Source: Pseudomonas mosselii
GTDB taxonomy: Bacteria > Pseudomonadota > Gammaproteobacteria > Pseudomonadales > Pseudomonadaceae
Length of the DNA: 64,000 nt
Assembly: GCF_019823065.1 (NCBI RefSeq)
Contig: NZ_CP081966.1
Span: 2,635,501 to 2,699,500, forward strand
Direction: 5' to 3'
The notes below the pieces were generated by a model, which was given only the letters and a program-made list of their open reading frames with translations, ran no database searches and was not told where the DNA came from. A program made the translations under genes and the position numbers. Positions 43,465 through 51,670 of this stretch are shown in pieces (positions within the stretch are counted from its first letter, which is position 1; each line of letters begins with the position of its first letter).

Positions 43465-43568
43465 GGGCGCGGGTCCATGGTCGGGTACCGCCACAGACTA
43501 ACGGAGTCGAGTAAGCAGAAAAAACGCTGTTTTCTTTAGCGACTGTTGAGGAAAACTGCATGGATCTG

Positions 43569-43585
43569 GGGCTGCTTCGCAGCCC
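43569..43585 (-). terminator. Hairpin after the LysR gene
   Basis: GGGCTGC and GCAGCCC pair around TTC (7-base stem) directly after the LysR stop codon. The same GGGCTGC-TTC-GCAGCCC unit recurs at 46435-46451, so it is also part of the local repeat family. Confidence 0.5.
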
Positions 43586-43592
43586 TTGGGAG

Positions 43593-44456
43593 TCATGCCT
43601 CGAGCGCAGTCTTGAGTACGGCGCTTAAATGCCGGCGCTGACTCTTCTCGTGTTCCAACAGCACCATGCGCCGGGTCAGCTGTGGCTCGCCGAAGGGCAA
43701 CACGGTGGCGGCCGGCAATCGTTCGAGGTCATCGTCGCTCATGGGAATGACCGCCACACCCAAGCCCATGGCTGCCATCCGCGCCAGGGCCTCCTGGCTG
43801 TCCAGTTCCATCTGCTCGTTGACCTGCAGGCGCTGGCGGCGCAGTTCCTGTTCGATCTGCCGACCGGCCCAGGCGCGCTTGTCGAAGCGCAGGAACGGCT
43901 GGTTGGCGAGCAGTGTCGGCAGGCTCTGACCGGCCAGGTCAGGGCTGGCGATGGCCCAGAAGCGGTCCTCGAACAGCGGCGTGTTCTGCAGGCTCTGCGG
44001 GTACGGACTGACGGGCTCGGTAGTGATGGCCGCGTCCAGTTCGCCATCCTCGACCCGGCGGGCGAGCTCCGCCGACATGCCCGAGACCACGCTGACATGC
44101 AGCTCGGGATGGTGGGCCTTGATCCAAACCAGCGCTCTGGGCAGGCGCCGGGCAAGCACCGTGTGGATCGCGCCGATGCGCAGGCGCCCGCGCAGGCTCG
44201 GGCCACTGGCCAGGGTATCGGCCAGCTCGTCGTAGGCAGCCAGGATGCCTTCTGCGCGCGCTACCGCCAGTTGCCCGGCCTCGGTCAGCACGACTTGCCG
44301 GCGGCTGCGGTCGAACAGGGCGACCTGCAGCTCTTCTTCCAGGGTCTTGATGTGCAGGCTCACCGCTGAAGGGGTCAGGCTCAGCAGGTCGGCGGCGCGG
44401 GCGAAGGTACCATGGCGGGCGATGGTGACCAGGGTGCGCAGGGCTTTGAGGGACAC
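43593..44456 (-). CDS. LysR-type transcriptional regulator
   Basis: A 287-residue regulator if it starts at GTG 44456 (VSLKALRTLVTIARHGTFAR). The HTH reads AADLLSLTPSAVSLHIKTLE, and the effector domain starts at GRLRIGAIHTVL. GGAG lies 12 bases upstream of the GTG. The alternative ATG at 44531 would overlap the 3' end of the ABC permease gene and adds 25 residues of doubtful quality. It follows the permease on the same strand and may regulate the transporter. Effector unknown. Confidence 0.82.
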   Translation of the reverse strand: MSLKALRTLVTIARHGTFARAADLLSLTPSAVSLHIKTLEEELQVALFDRSRRQVVLTEAGQLAVARAEGILAAYDELADTLASGPSLRGRLRIGAIHTVLARRLPRALVWIKAHHPELHVSVVSGMSAELARRVEDGELDAAITTEPVSPYPQSLQNTPLFEDRFWAIASPDLAGQSLPTLLANQPFLRFDKRAWAGRQIEQELRRQRLQVNEQMELDSQEALARMAAMGLGVAVIPMSDDDLERLPAATVLPFGEPQLTRRMVLLEHEKSQRRHLSAVLKTALEA

Positions 44457-44511
44457 GTGTGGCAGGCTCCGGATGCTGGCAGGGCTCGGGTACGATACGC
44501 GAATGTGGGCC

Positions 44512-45360
44512 TCAGCGCCCGGGGCGACCATAGGCCTGGCTGATGCGGTCGATGACCATCGCCAGGGCGACGATCGCCAGGCCCGCTTCGACGCCCTGGC
44601 CGACGTTCAGGGTCTGGATTCCCGCCAGCACATCCTCGCCCAGCCCGCGGGCGCCGATCATCGAGGCCACCACTACCATCGACAAGGCCATCATCACCGA
44701 CTGGTTGAGCCCGGCCATGATGCTCGGCAAGGCCAGCGGTAGGGCGATGCGTCGCAAGCGCTGCCAGCGGCTGGCGCCCAGGCCGTGAGCGGCCTGCAGC
44801 AGTGACGGGTCGATCTGCGCCAGGCCCAGGTCGGTCAGGCGCACCAGCGGCGGCAGGGCGTAGATGAGGGTGGCGAACACCGCAGGCACCTTGCCCAGGC
44901 CGAACAGCATCAGCACTGGAATCAGGTAGACGAAGGCCGGCAACGTCTGCATCACGTCGAGCACCGGCAGGATCAGGCGCCGGGCCAGGGGGCGGGTGGC
45001 CAGCAGGATGCCCAGCGGCACGCCAACCAGCACACACAGGCCGGTACTCACCAGCACCAGGGCGAGGGTCTGTAGCAGCTTGTCCCACAGCCCGAGCATG
45101 CCGATCAGCGCCAGCAGCAGCGGCAGCACCACTGCCCGTGCCAGGCTGCGGCTGGCGTGCCAGGCCAGCAGCCCGACCAGCAGCAACAGCAGCCACCAAG
45201 GCAGCAGCCGGAGCAGGTTTTCCAGGCCCACCAGCAGTTGCAGCAGTTGATCGGAGATGCCGCGCAGGTGATCGCCATAGTGCAGCACCAGCCAGTCGAC
45301 CAGGCGGTTGACCCAGCCGGCGAAGGAGAATTGCAGGGCTTCGGGGAAGCCGCCGCTCAC
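44512..45360 (-). CDS. ABC transporter permease, glycine betaine/proline (OpuAB/ProW) type
   Basis: A 282-residue inner membrane permease with about six spans (PWWLLLLLVGLLAWHASRSL, LALIGMLGLWDKLLQTLALV, then LCVLVGVPLGILLA and others). The EAA-type loop that contacts the ATPase reads GLGASRWQRLRRIALPL, and MIGARGLGEDVLAGI near the end is characteristic of betaine/choline permeases. The start is GTG 45360, forming a GTGA overlap with the binding-protein stop. No ATPase gene is found on either side. Substrate: quaternary amine compounds by family. Confidence 0.85.
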   Translation of the reverse strand: MSGGFPEALQFSFAGWVNRLVDWLVLHYGDHLRGISDQLLQLLVGLENLLRLLPWWLLLLLVGLLAWHASRSLARAVVLPLLLALIGMLGLWDKLLQTLALVLVSTGLCVLVGVPLGILLATRPLARRLILPVLDVMQTLPAFVYLIPVLMLFGLGKVPAVFATLIYALPPLVRLTDLGLAQIDPSLLQAAHGLGASRWQRLRRIALPLALPSIMAGLNQSVMMALSMVVVASMIGARGLGEDVLAGIQTLNVGQGVEAGLAIVALAMVIDRISQAYGRPGR

Positions 45361-46373
45361 AGGCCGGCCTCGACCTTGGCGGCGTTTTCGGCGGGCAGCC
45401 AGGCCTTCCAAACCGCAGGGTTTGCACGCAGGAAGGCGATCGCCGCGTCGCGGGGTTTCTGTCGGGTTTCGCTCATGTCGGCGAGGGCCTTGTTCAGAGT
45501 GTCGATGGGCAGGTCGACTTTCTCGAACACGGCGACCAGTTCCGGGTGGGCGTCACGAAACGCCTTCGACACCCCGATCGAGAGCTTGGCCGGCAGCGAA
45601 CGGCTGCCTTTGGGGCTGGGGTTGGCGGCATCGGTGAGGGTGGCCCAGGCGGTTGCATCGAACGGGGGTTCTTCGAGGCGTACCAGGTCGTAGCGGCCCA
45701 TCAGTGGAGTAGGGCTCCAGTAGTAGAACAACACAGGCTTGCCGAGCTTGATCTTGGCGGCGATTTCGGCGTCGAGGGCCGCGCCGGTGCCGCTGCGGAA
45801 GTTGTTGTACAGCCCGTCCAGGCCATAGGCCTTGAGCTTCTGGCTGTTGACGGTCTCGGAAGTCCAGCCGCTGGGGCTATTGAGGAAGCGGCCCTTGCCG
45901 GGCGCCTCGGGGTCGTCGAATACCTGGGGGTAGCGCTTGAGGTCGTCGACGCTGCGCAGGTCCGGAGCCAAGGGCTTGAGTTTGCGGGCCGGGTCGCCCT
46001 TGATGACGTAGGCCGGTACCCACCAGCCTTCCTCCGCGTTCTTCACCGTGTCGCCCAGGGCGAACACCTGGCCGGCCTGCTCGGCCTTGACCCAGGCCGG
46101 GCTGCGCCCGGCCCATTCCTCGGCGATCACTTGCAGGTCGTTGCGTGCCAGGGCCACTTCCATGCTCACGGTGCTGCCGGGCAGGGTGTCGGTGGGGTAG
46201 CCGTAGCCACGTTCGACGATCAGGCGCAGGATCTCGGTGGTCAGTGCGCCGCTTTCCCAGCCGATGGCGCCGAAGTGGATAGGGGCGGGTTGTTCGGCTG
46301 ATGCGGCGCTGTCGGTGCTGGCCAGGCCGATGGCCAGCAGCAGGCCGGCCAGCAGGGTGGGGACTTTCTTCAT
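45357..46373 (-). CDS. ABC transporter substrate-binding protein, glycine betaine (ProX/OpuAC) type
   Basis: A 338-residue periplasmic protein with signal peptide (KKVPTLLAGLLLAIGLASTD, then SAASAE). The OpuAC-type fold is indicated by IHFGAIGWESGALTTEILRL, AEEWAGRSPAWVKAEQAG, the aromatic-rich GWWVPAYVI and VLFYYWSPTPLMGRYDLVRL. The Trp/Tyr residues in those segments are placed where quaternary ammonium ligands are boxed. It heads a unit with the permease; the ATPase is not encoded in the window. Confidence 0.86.
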   Translation of the reverse strand: MKKVPTLLAGLLLAIGLASTDSAASAEQPAPIHFGAIGWESGALTTEILRLIVERGYGYPTDTLPGSTVSMEVALARNDLQVIAEEWAGRSPAWVKAEQAGQVFALGDTVKNAEEGWWVPAYVIKGDPARKLKPLAPDLRSVDDLKRYPQVFDDPEAPGKGRFLNSPSGWTSETVNSQKLKAYGLDGLYNNFRSGTGAALDAEIAAKIKLGKPVLFYYWSPTPLMGRYDLVRLEEPPFDATAWATLTDAANPSPKGSRSLPAKLSIGVSKAFRDAHPELVAVFEKVDLPIDTLNKALADMSETRQKPRDAAIAFLRANPAVWKAWLPAENAAKVEAGL

Positions 46374-46430
46374 CGGGGCCTCGTCGGTTGCCGGTCCTTG
46401 GGTTCCGGCAGAAGTGTAGACGACGAGGTT

Positions 46431-46481
46431 GCCGGGGCTGCTTCGCAGCCCTTTCGCGACGCAAGGCCGCTCCCACAGGGG
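46431..46481. repeat. REP-like repeat element
   Basis: Consists of GGGCTGC-TTC-GCAGCCC (46435-46451), then CTTTCGCGACGCAAGG and CCGCTCCCACAGGG. The second part is the inverse of the loop and right arm of the hairpin at 11101-11145, and of the inverted units at 56420-56523. It lies between the binding-protein gene's upstream region and the chemoreceptor terminator. Confidence 0.7.
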
Positions 46482-46502
46482 AACGCGCCAGCCTGGGAAA
46501 TC

Positions 46503-46520
46503 GGGGCTGGTAGCAGCCCC
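46503..46520 (-). terminator. Terminator-like hairpin after the chemoreceptor gene
   Basis: GGGGCTG and CAGCCCC form a 7-base stem around GTAG, 13 bases after the chemoreceptor stop. No clear T-run follows on the minus strand. Confidence 0.5.
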
Positions 46521-46532
46521 GGCGGGGTGGAC

Positions 46533-48680
46533 TCAAACGCGGAACTGATCCATCAGCCCCTGCTGCTGGTTGGCCAGGCTGTTGAGCGACTGGCTGACCC
46601 GCGCCGATTCGTTGGCCTGGCCGCTCAGCGACTCGGTCACGTCACGGATGGTGGCGACGTTGCTGTTAATCTCCTCGGCCACCGCGCTCTGCTCCTCGGC
46701 GGCGCTGGCGATCTGCAGGTTCATGTCGGTGATCACGGTCACTGCCTGGCCGATGCGCTGCAGCGCGGTGACGGCCTGGCCGACCTGCTCGACACCGCCC
46801 TGGGCCTGGCGGTGGCTGCTGTCCATGGCGCCGACCACTTCCTGTGTGCCAGCCTGCAGGGCCTCGATCACCTGGCGGGTTTCCTCCACCGACTCCTGGG
46901 TGCGACGGGCCAGGTTGCGCACTTCATCGGCGACCACGGCGAAGCCACGGCCGGCTTCACCGGCGCGGGCGGCCTCAATGGCGGCGTTGAGCGCCAGCAG
47001 GTTGGTCTGCTCGGCGATCGAACGAATTACCTCGAGCACCGAACCGATCTTCTCGCTATTGCGCGCCAGCCCCTCGACCTGGGCCATGGCGCCGCTCATG
47101 TCGGCGGCCAGAGTGTCGATGCTGGTGGTGGTGCGGTCGATCACCGCCAGCCCTTCGCGGGTTGCCTGGTCGGCCTCGCGCGCGGCCTGGGCAGCCTGGG
47201 CCGCGCTGCGGGCGACGTCCTGGGCGGTGGCGCTCATCTCGTGGGAAGCGGTGGCCACCTGGTCGACCTGGCGGTACTGCTGCTCCATGCCGGCGCTGGT
47301 CTCGGCGGCGATTGCCGCCGACTGGTCGGCGGTGCCGCGGGCGGCCTGCACCGAACGTTTCACCTCGGCGATGGTCGGCTGCAGCTTGTCGAGGAAACGG
47401 TTGAACCAGCCGGCCAGCTCGCCCAGCTCGTCCTGCTTGTCGTACTGCAGGCGGCGGGTCAGGTCGCCTTCGCCGCTGGCGATGTCCTTGAGCATGGCGG
47501 CCACGCCGAGGATCGGTTTGGTCACGCCGCGGGCCATCAGCCAAACCAGCAGCAGGCCGGCGATGGCGGCGGCCAGGCCCAGGCCCAGTTCGAGCAGGGT
47601 GCCGCTGGTGTTGAGGGCGTCGAGTTCAACCTTGAGGGCCTCGGCCGGGCCGGTCAGGGCACTTTCCGGCACATCCAGCAGCACGCCCCAGGGCTTGCCG
47701 CCGGGGATCGGCTCGAAGGCGGCCAGCACCTTCAGGCGCTGCTGGTCGTGGAGAATCTGCAGCTTGCCGTCGGCGAGTTTTCGAACCAGTTCCGCGCCCT
47801 GGGTCCGGTCGACCTGGTCGAAGCGCTGGGCCAGCTTGCCGGCATCGGCGCTGTAGCCGGCCAGCAGGCCCACGGGGCTGAGGATGCCGACCGTGGTCTG
47901 GCCTTCGTAGAGACTGCGGCTGGCGGTCTGGCTCAGGGCCTGGAGGCTGTTGAGGTTGATGTCGATGGACAGGGTGGCGATGACCTTGTCGCCCGTCTTG
48001 AGCGGGAACACGATGCTGGTCATCAGCACGCGCTGGCCGTCGATGTCATAGAAGTACGGCTCGACCACGCATACCGTGCCGGTGCTGCGCGGGCACACCC
48101 ACCAGGTGTTGGCCGGCTGGCCGCTGGGGCCGATCTCGGTGTTGGCCATGTCGTGCTCGGGCAGGGCCATCGAGGTCAGCTGGCCGACCCGTGGCTGCGA
48201 CCAGTACAGGGCGAAGCGCCCGGTCTCGTTGCTGCCCAGCTCGCTCTGGCCGGTGAACAGCTTGTCCTTGCCATCCAGCGCGCCCGGCTCGAACACCAGC
48301 GACAGGCCGAGCAGGTCGGGGTTGGCCTGCAGCGCGGCACGCACCTGGGCGGTCATGTCCTGGCGCAGGTCGTAGGCGTCGAGGAAGCGTTTCTCCGCCT
48401 GTTCGCGCAGGAACAGTACCTGGCGGGCAAAGCCGGCGCCGTACTGGTAGGCGTCCATGAACTGGCGGCGGATGTTCAGGGCCTGGACCTCGCCCTGGGA
48501 CTCGATGCGCGACTGGGCCGAGTCGGAGAGCATGCGCATGCTGCTGGCTTTCACCAGGTCCGAACTGTGATCCATGCGGTACAGCGAAAGGCCGACGAGC
48601 AGGGTGACGATGGCCGCCAGGCACAGGCCCGCCAGCAGGGTGATCTTCCATTGGATGGAGAGTTGTCGCAGCAAAGGCAT
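46533..48680 (-). CDS. Methyl-accepting chemotaxis protein with dCache sensor
   Basis: A 715-residue inner membrane chemoreceptor. TM1 ([20 protein letters not shown]) and TM2 ([20 protein letters not shown], about 360-382) flank a large periplasmic dCache domain. HAMP and a cytoplasmic signalling hairpin follow, its tip reading [20 protein letters not shown] with [20 protein letters not shown], as in receptors with 40-helix hairpins. The RxWY amino-acid-binding pattern is not obvious in the dCache region; the segment [20 protein letters not shown] is distinctive instead. The ligand is unknown. Confidence 0.9.
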   Translation of the reverse strand: MPLLRQLSIQWKITLLAGLCLAAIVTLLVGLSLYRMDHSSDLVKASSMRMLSDSAQSRIESQGEVQALNIRRQFMDAYQYGAGFARQVLFLREQAEKRFLDAYDLRQDMTAQVRAALQANPDLLGLSLVFEPGALDGKDKLFTGQSELGSNETGRFALYWSQPRVGQLTSMALPEHDMANTEIGPSGQPANTWWVCPRSTGTVCVVEPYFYDIDGQRVLMTSIVFPLKTGDKVIATLSIDINLNSLQALSQTASRSLYEGQTTVGILSPVGLLAGYSADAGKLAQRFDQVDRTQGAELVRKLADGKLQILHDQQRLKVLAAFEPIPGGKPWGVLLDVPESALTGPAEALKVELDALNTSGTLLELGLGLAAAIAGLLLVWLMARGVTKPILGVAAMLKDIASGEGDLTRRLQYDKQDELGELAGWFNRFLDKLQPTIAEVKRSVQAARGTADQSAAIAAETSAGMEQQYRQVDQVATASHEMSATAQDVARSAAQAAQAAREADQATREGLAVIDRTTTSIDTLAADMSGAMAQVEGLARNSEKIGSVLEVIRSIAEQTNLLALNAAIEAARAGEAGRGFAVVADEVRNLARRTQESVEETRQVIEALQAGTQEVVGAMDSSHRQAQGGVEQVGQAVTALQRIGQAVTVITDMNLQIASAAEEQSAVAEEINSNVATIRDVTESLSGQANESARVSQSLNSLANQQQGLMDQFRV

Positions 48681-48942
48681 GGGGAAAATCCCTTGTAATA
48701 GGTTTGATGCTGCCGACTGTGTCGGCCTGTTCGGAATTTTCTTTATTCAAACGTTCAATTAAACCCTGCGACTTTCGTCTATTTCCTACGCGATGTTGCG
48801 GCGCAGACGCTTTTGACTTCTGCCGGCCTGTGCTTCAGAGTGTGCGCCCTCCATAACAACATCCCCTGGTCCGGCCACTGCCCGTGTGCAGTCTGTCGCC
48901 GGAATGCCCGCTTTTTGTCTGTCGTAACGAGGTTCGCACACC

Positions 48943-50262
48943 ATGAATGCAGTGATTGCCGCGGTCGGGCTCATGCTGATCCTGAGCCTGTCCCGCGTGC
49001 ATGTGGTCATCGCGCTGATCATTGGCGCCCTGGCCGGAGGCCTGGTCGGTGGACTGGGTATCGAGGGCACGCTCAAGGCCTTCAACGGTGGCCTGGGTGG
49101 CGGTGCCACGGTGGCCTTGTCCTATGCCTTGCTTGGAGCCTTCGCGGTGGCCATCGCCAAGTCCGGACTGGCCCACGCCCTGGCCGACCGGGCCCTGGCG
49201 ATGATCGATCGCCAAGGGCATGCCGACGGTGGCAAGGTCAAGTGGCTGCTGGTCGGCCTGATGCTGGTGGTGGCGGTGTCGTCGCAGAACATCCTGCCGA
49301 TCCACATTGCCTTCATTCCCTTGCTGGTGCCGCCGCTGCTGTATGTGCTGACGCGCCTGCGCATCGACCGCCGGCTGATCGCCTGCGTGATCACCTTCGG
49401 CCTGATCACCCCGTACATGTTCCTGCCGGTGGGCTTCGGCAACATCTTCCTCAACGAGATCCTGCTGGCCAATGTCAGCCGCGCCGGGGTGGATGTCAGC
49501 GGCGTCAACGTGACCCACGCCATGGCCATCCCGGCGGCGGGCATGCTCGCCGGCCTGTTGCTGGCAGTGTGCTTCAGCTACCGCAAGAAACGTGACTACG
49601 ACCTAGAACGCATCGAGCAGGTCGAGCAAGTCAGTGTGCAGTACAACCCAGTGACCCTGCTGGTGGCTGGGGTGGCGATCGGTGCCGCGTTCATCATCCA
49701 GCTTTGGCTGGACTCGATGATCATCGGCGCGATGGTCGGCTTCCTGATCTTCTCGTTGTCGGGCATCGTGCGTTGGAAGGACACCGACAGCCTGTTCACC
49801 GAAGGCATGAAGATGATGGCGATGATCGGCTTCATCATGATCGCCGCGTCCGGCTTTGCCGAAGTGATGAAGGCCACCGGTGAAGTGAAAAGCCTGGTGG
49901 AGGCCTCGGCCCAGTGGATCGATCACAGCAAAGGTGTCGGTGCGCTGCTGATGCTGCTGGTGGGGTTGCTGGTGACCATGGGCATCGGCTCTTCATTCTC
50001 CACCGTGCCGATCCTGGCGGCGATCTTCGTGCCGCTGTGCGTGCAACTGGGCTTCGATCCGCTGGCCACGGTGTGCATCGTCGGTACCGCAGGCGCGCTG
50101 GGCGATGCCGGCTCGCCGGCGTCGGACTCGACCCTGGGGCCGACTTCGGGGCTGAACGTGGACGGGCAGCACCACCACATCTGGGATACCGTGGTGCCGA
50201 CGTTCATCCACTACAACCTGCCGTTGCTGGCGTTTGGCTGGTTGGCGGCGATGACGTTGTGA
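48943..50262 (+). CDS. Na+/H+ antiporter family protein (NhaC/YuiF type)
   Basis: A 439-residue inner membrane protein with about eleven hydrophobic segments. The N-terminus [20 protein letters not shown], the [19 protein letters not shown] loop, a hydrophobic block after [20 protein letters not shown], and the late [20 protein letters not shown] motif are typical of the YuiF-like subgroup of the Na_H_antiport_1 family. The family also includes amino-acid transporters, so the substrate may not be sodium. ACGAGG lies upstream. It is convergent with the FecR gene across a hairpin. Confidence 0.82.
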   Translation: MNAVIAAVGLMLILSLSRVHVVIALIIGALAGGLVGGLGIEGTLKAFNGGLGGGATVALSYALLGAFAVAIAKSGLAHALADRALAMIDRQGHADGGKVKWLLVGLMLVVAVSSQNILPIHIAFIPLLVPPLLYVLTRLRIDRRLIACVITFGLITPYMFLPVGFGNIFLNEILLANVSRAGVDVSGVNVTHAMAIPAAGMLAGLLLAVCFSYRKKRDYDLERIEQVEQVSVQYNPVTLLVAGVAIGAAFIIQLWLDSMIIGAMVGFLIFSLSGIVRWKDTDSLFTEGMKMMAMIGFIMIAASGFAEVMKATGEVKSLVEASAQWIDHSKGVGALLMLLVGLLVTMGIGSSFSTVPILAAIFVPLCVQLGFDPLATVCIVGTAGALGDAGSPASDSTLGPTSGLNVDGQHHHIWDTVVPTFIHYNLPLLAFGWLAAMTL

Positions 50263-50287
50263 TCGGCGACTTGTCCTGATATCACCG

Positions 50288-50306
50288 GGGGCCGCCCTGC
50301 GGCCCC
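50288..50306. terminator. Bidirectional hairpin between antiporter and fecR-like gene
   Basis: GGGGCCGC and GCGGCCCC pair around CCT, mid-way between two convergent stop codons. The layout is the same as at 21972-21990, including the missing T-run. Confidence 0.6.
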
Positions 50307-50317
50307 AGATCGGGGTT

Positions 50318-51319
50318 TCAGCCGCGGGTCGGCGCAGGGACGATGCGGTTGAGGACGGTGCTGCCGTCCTTGCTGCGGGTCAGGTACACCGGCAGCACCT
50401 TGGGCAGGGTGTCGACGAGGCGGGCGACCTCGCGGGTACTGTAGACGCCGCTGATGCGGATGCTGGCGGTGCTGTCGTCGGCCAGCATGAGCGGCTTGTC
50501 CAGGTAGCGATTGATCACCGGCAGCGCCTGGCCGAGGCTGAGGTTGTCCAGCACCAGCTTGCCGCTGCGCCAGGCCAGGCTGTTGCCGTAGTCGTCGCTC
50601 TGGTTCAGCTCGGGTTCGAAGTCACCCTTGTGGTAGCTGGCCTGCATGCCCGGGCCAAGGCGATAGCCGCCGGCGTTGCCGCTGGCGCTGACCAGCACCG
50701 AGCCTTCCACCAGCGTCACCTTGACCTGGTCCTCGTACTTCCACACGTTGAACTGGGTCCCGGTGACACGGGTCTGGCCGTTGGCGGCGTGGACGATGAA
50801 CGGGTGACTGCTGTCGTGGGTAACCTTGAAGAACGCCTCGCCCTTGACCAGGGTGACCTTGCGCTCGTCCTTGTAGTTGAGGAAACGCAGTTCGCTGTGG
50901 AGGTTCAGCTCGACGCTGCTGCCGTCGCTCAGACGCACCTGGCGCAGATGGTCGGTGGCTTCGAAGTGCTGGTAGCCGTTGGGCAGCCAGCCCTGCTCCC
51001 AGCCGACCCAGCCTGCCAGGGGCAGGGCGAGCAGGGCGATGGCTGCGGCGGAGGCGAACGGCCGCCAGTGGCGCGTCGGCGCCGCTGGCCGGGTGGCTAG
51101 CGGGATCACCTGGGCGCTGCGCGGCAGCAGGTCGGCGGTGTCCCAGATTTCCAGCATTGCCTGGTATTCCTCGGCATGCCGCGGGTCGCTCGCCAGCCAT
51201 TGGCCGAATGCCTCGCGCTCGGCCGCCGTGCAGTCGTCGGCGTGCAGGCGCATGCACCAATGCGCGGCGGCATCGGTGATGGCATCTTCTTCGCTTGGAA
51301 TGTGGCGGTCCTGGTTCAT
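50318..51319 (-). CDS. FecR family anti-sigma/sensor protein without adjacent sigma factor
   Basis: A 333-residue inner membrane protein. An N-terminal DUF4880-type region with AAHWCMRLHADDCTAAEREA and WLASDPRHAEEYQAM, a single membrane span near residues 88-105 (FASAAAIALLALPLAGWVGW), the FecR domain (LSDGSSVELNLHSELRF, EAFFKVTHDSSHPFIV) and a C-terminal STN-like region are present. FecR proteins sense receptor occupancy and control an ECF sigma factor, usually encoded just upstream. Here nothing resembling a sigma gene precedes it; upstream is a Fur-like AATGACTATCAATT (51384-51397). The partner must be elsewhere or lost. Confidence 0.87.
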   Translation of the reverse strand: MNQDRHIPSEEDAITDAAAHWCMRLHADDCTAAEREAFGQWLASDPRHAEEYQAMLEIWDTADLLPRSAQVIPLATRPAAPTRHWRPFASAAAIALLALPLAGWVGWEQGWLPNGYQHFEATDHLRQVRLSDGSSVELNLHSELRFLNYKDERKVTLVKGEAFFKVTHDSSHPFIVHAANGQTRVTGTQFNVWKYEDQVKVTLVEGSVLVSASGNAGGYRLGPGMQASYHKGDFEPELNQSDDYGNSLAWRSGKLVLDNLSLGQALPVINRYLDKPLMLADDSTASIRISGVYSTREVARLVDTLPKVLPVYLTRSKDGSTVLNRIVPAPTRG

Positions 51320-51383
51320 CGCGGCTCCCGGTTTTGCGGCATTCTACCCCCGGGCGGGTGCTTCCGAGAACGAGTTAATGGCG

Positions 51384-51397
51384 AATGACTATCAATT
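51384..51397 (-). promoter_or_regulatory. Weak Fur-box-like sequence upstream of the FecR gene
   Basis: AATGACTATCAATT agrees at about 10 of 14 positions with the centre of the Fur consensus (AATGATAATCATTA as recalled). It lies 65-78 bases before the FecR start, a plausible promoter position. Weak by eye. Confidence 0.25.
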
Positions 51398-51485
51398 GTG
51401 TAGTTTTTCGTCGTATCTGCGGTTGTGTTTCATCTACAACAGGGCAGGGGGCTGCGTGGGAAGACAAGGGAGGTAACACCAAGCC

Positions 51486-51515
51486 TTGACTTCTTCTCAC
51501 GCCACACGCTAGTTT
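51486..51515 (+). promoter_or_regulatory. Sigma-70 promoter candidate for the ilvA leader
   Basis: TTGACT (51486-51491) and TAGTTT (51510-51515) are 18 bases apart, upstream of the leader peptide start at 51524. The -35 is good, the -10 moderate. The very short distance from -10 to the leader ATG would leave almost no 5' leader, so the true start may lie elsewhere. Confidence 0.4.
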
Positions 51516-51523
51516 CCCACCCC

Positions 51524-51589
51524 ATGAACCTATTCCCGCAGCGTCGCGCCCTCAGCATTATTACCGCCATTATCAGTTTGGCGGGCTAG
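51524..51589 (+). CDS. ilvA leader peptide (attenuator), 21 residues
   Basis: The short frame MNLFPQRRALSIITAIISLA-G ends with TAG at 51587-51589. Isoleucine occupies 4 of 21 positions, clustered as IITAII, with two leucines close by. Such clusters make the ribosome stall when charged isoleucine tRNA is scarce. A perfect terminator hairpin follows 15 bases later, and ilvA begins beyond it. No strong ribosome site is visible before the ATG. The arrangement fits translational attenuation of isoleucine synthesis. Confidence 0.8.
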   Translation: MNLFPQRRALSIITAIISLAG

Positions 51590-51604
51590 CGCACACATGC
51601 ACTG

Positions 51605-51636
51605 AACCCGCCCTGGAGGCGGGTTTCTTCTCTCTG
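51605..51636 (+). terminator. Attenuator terminator before ilvA
   Basis: AACCCGCC (51605-51612) and GGCGGGTT (51618-51625) form a perfect 8-base stem with loop CTGGA, followed by a T-rich TCTTCTCTCT. It lies between the leader peptide stop and the ilvA start. Stalling at the Ile codons should let an alternative structure form and allow read-through. Confidence 0.88.
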
Positions 51637-51670
51637 ACTCCTGGGCACTACAAAAAACCAGGAGTCATCG

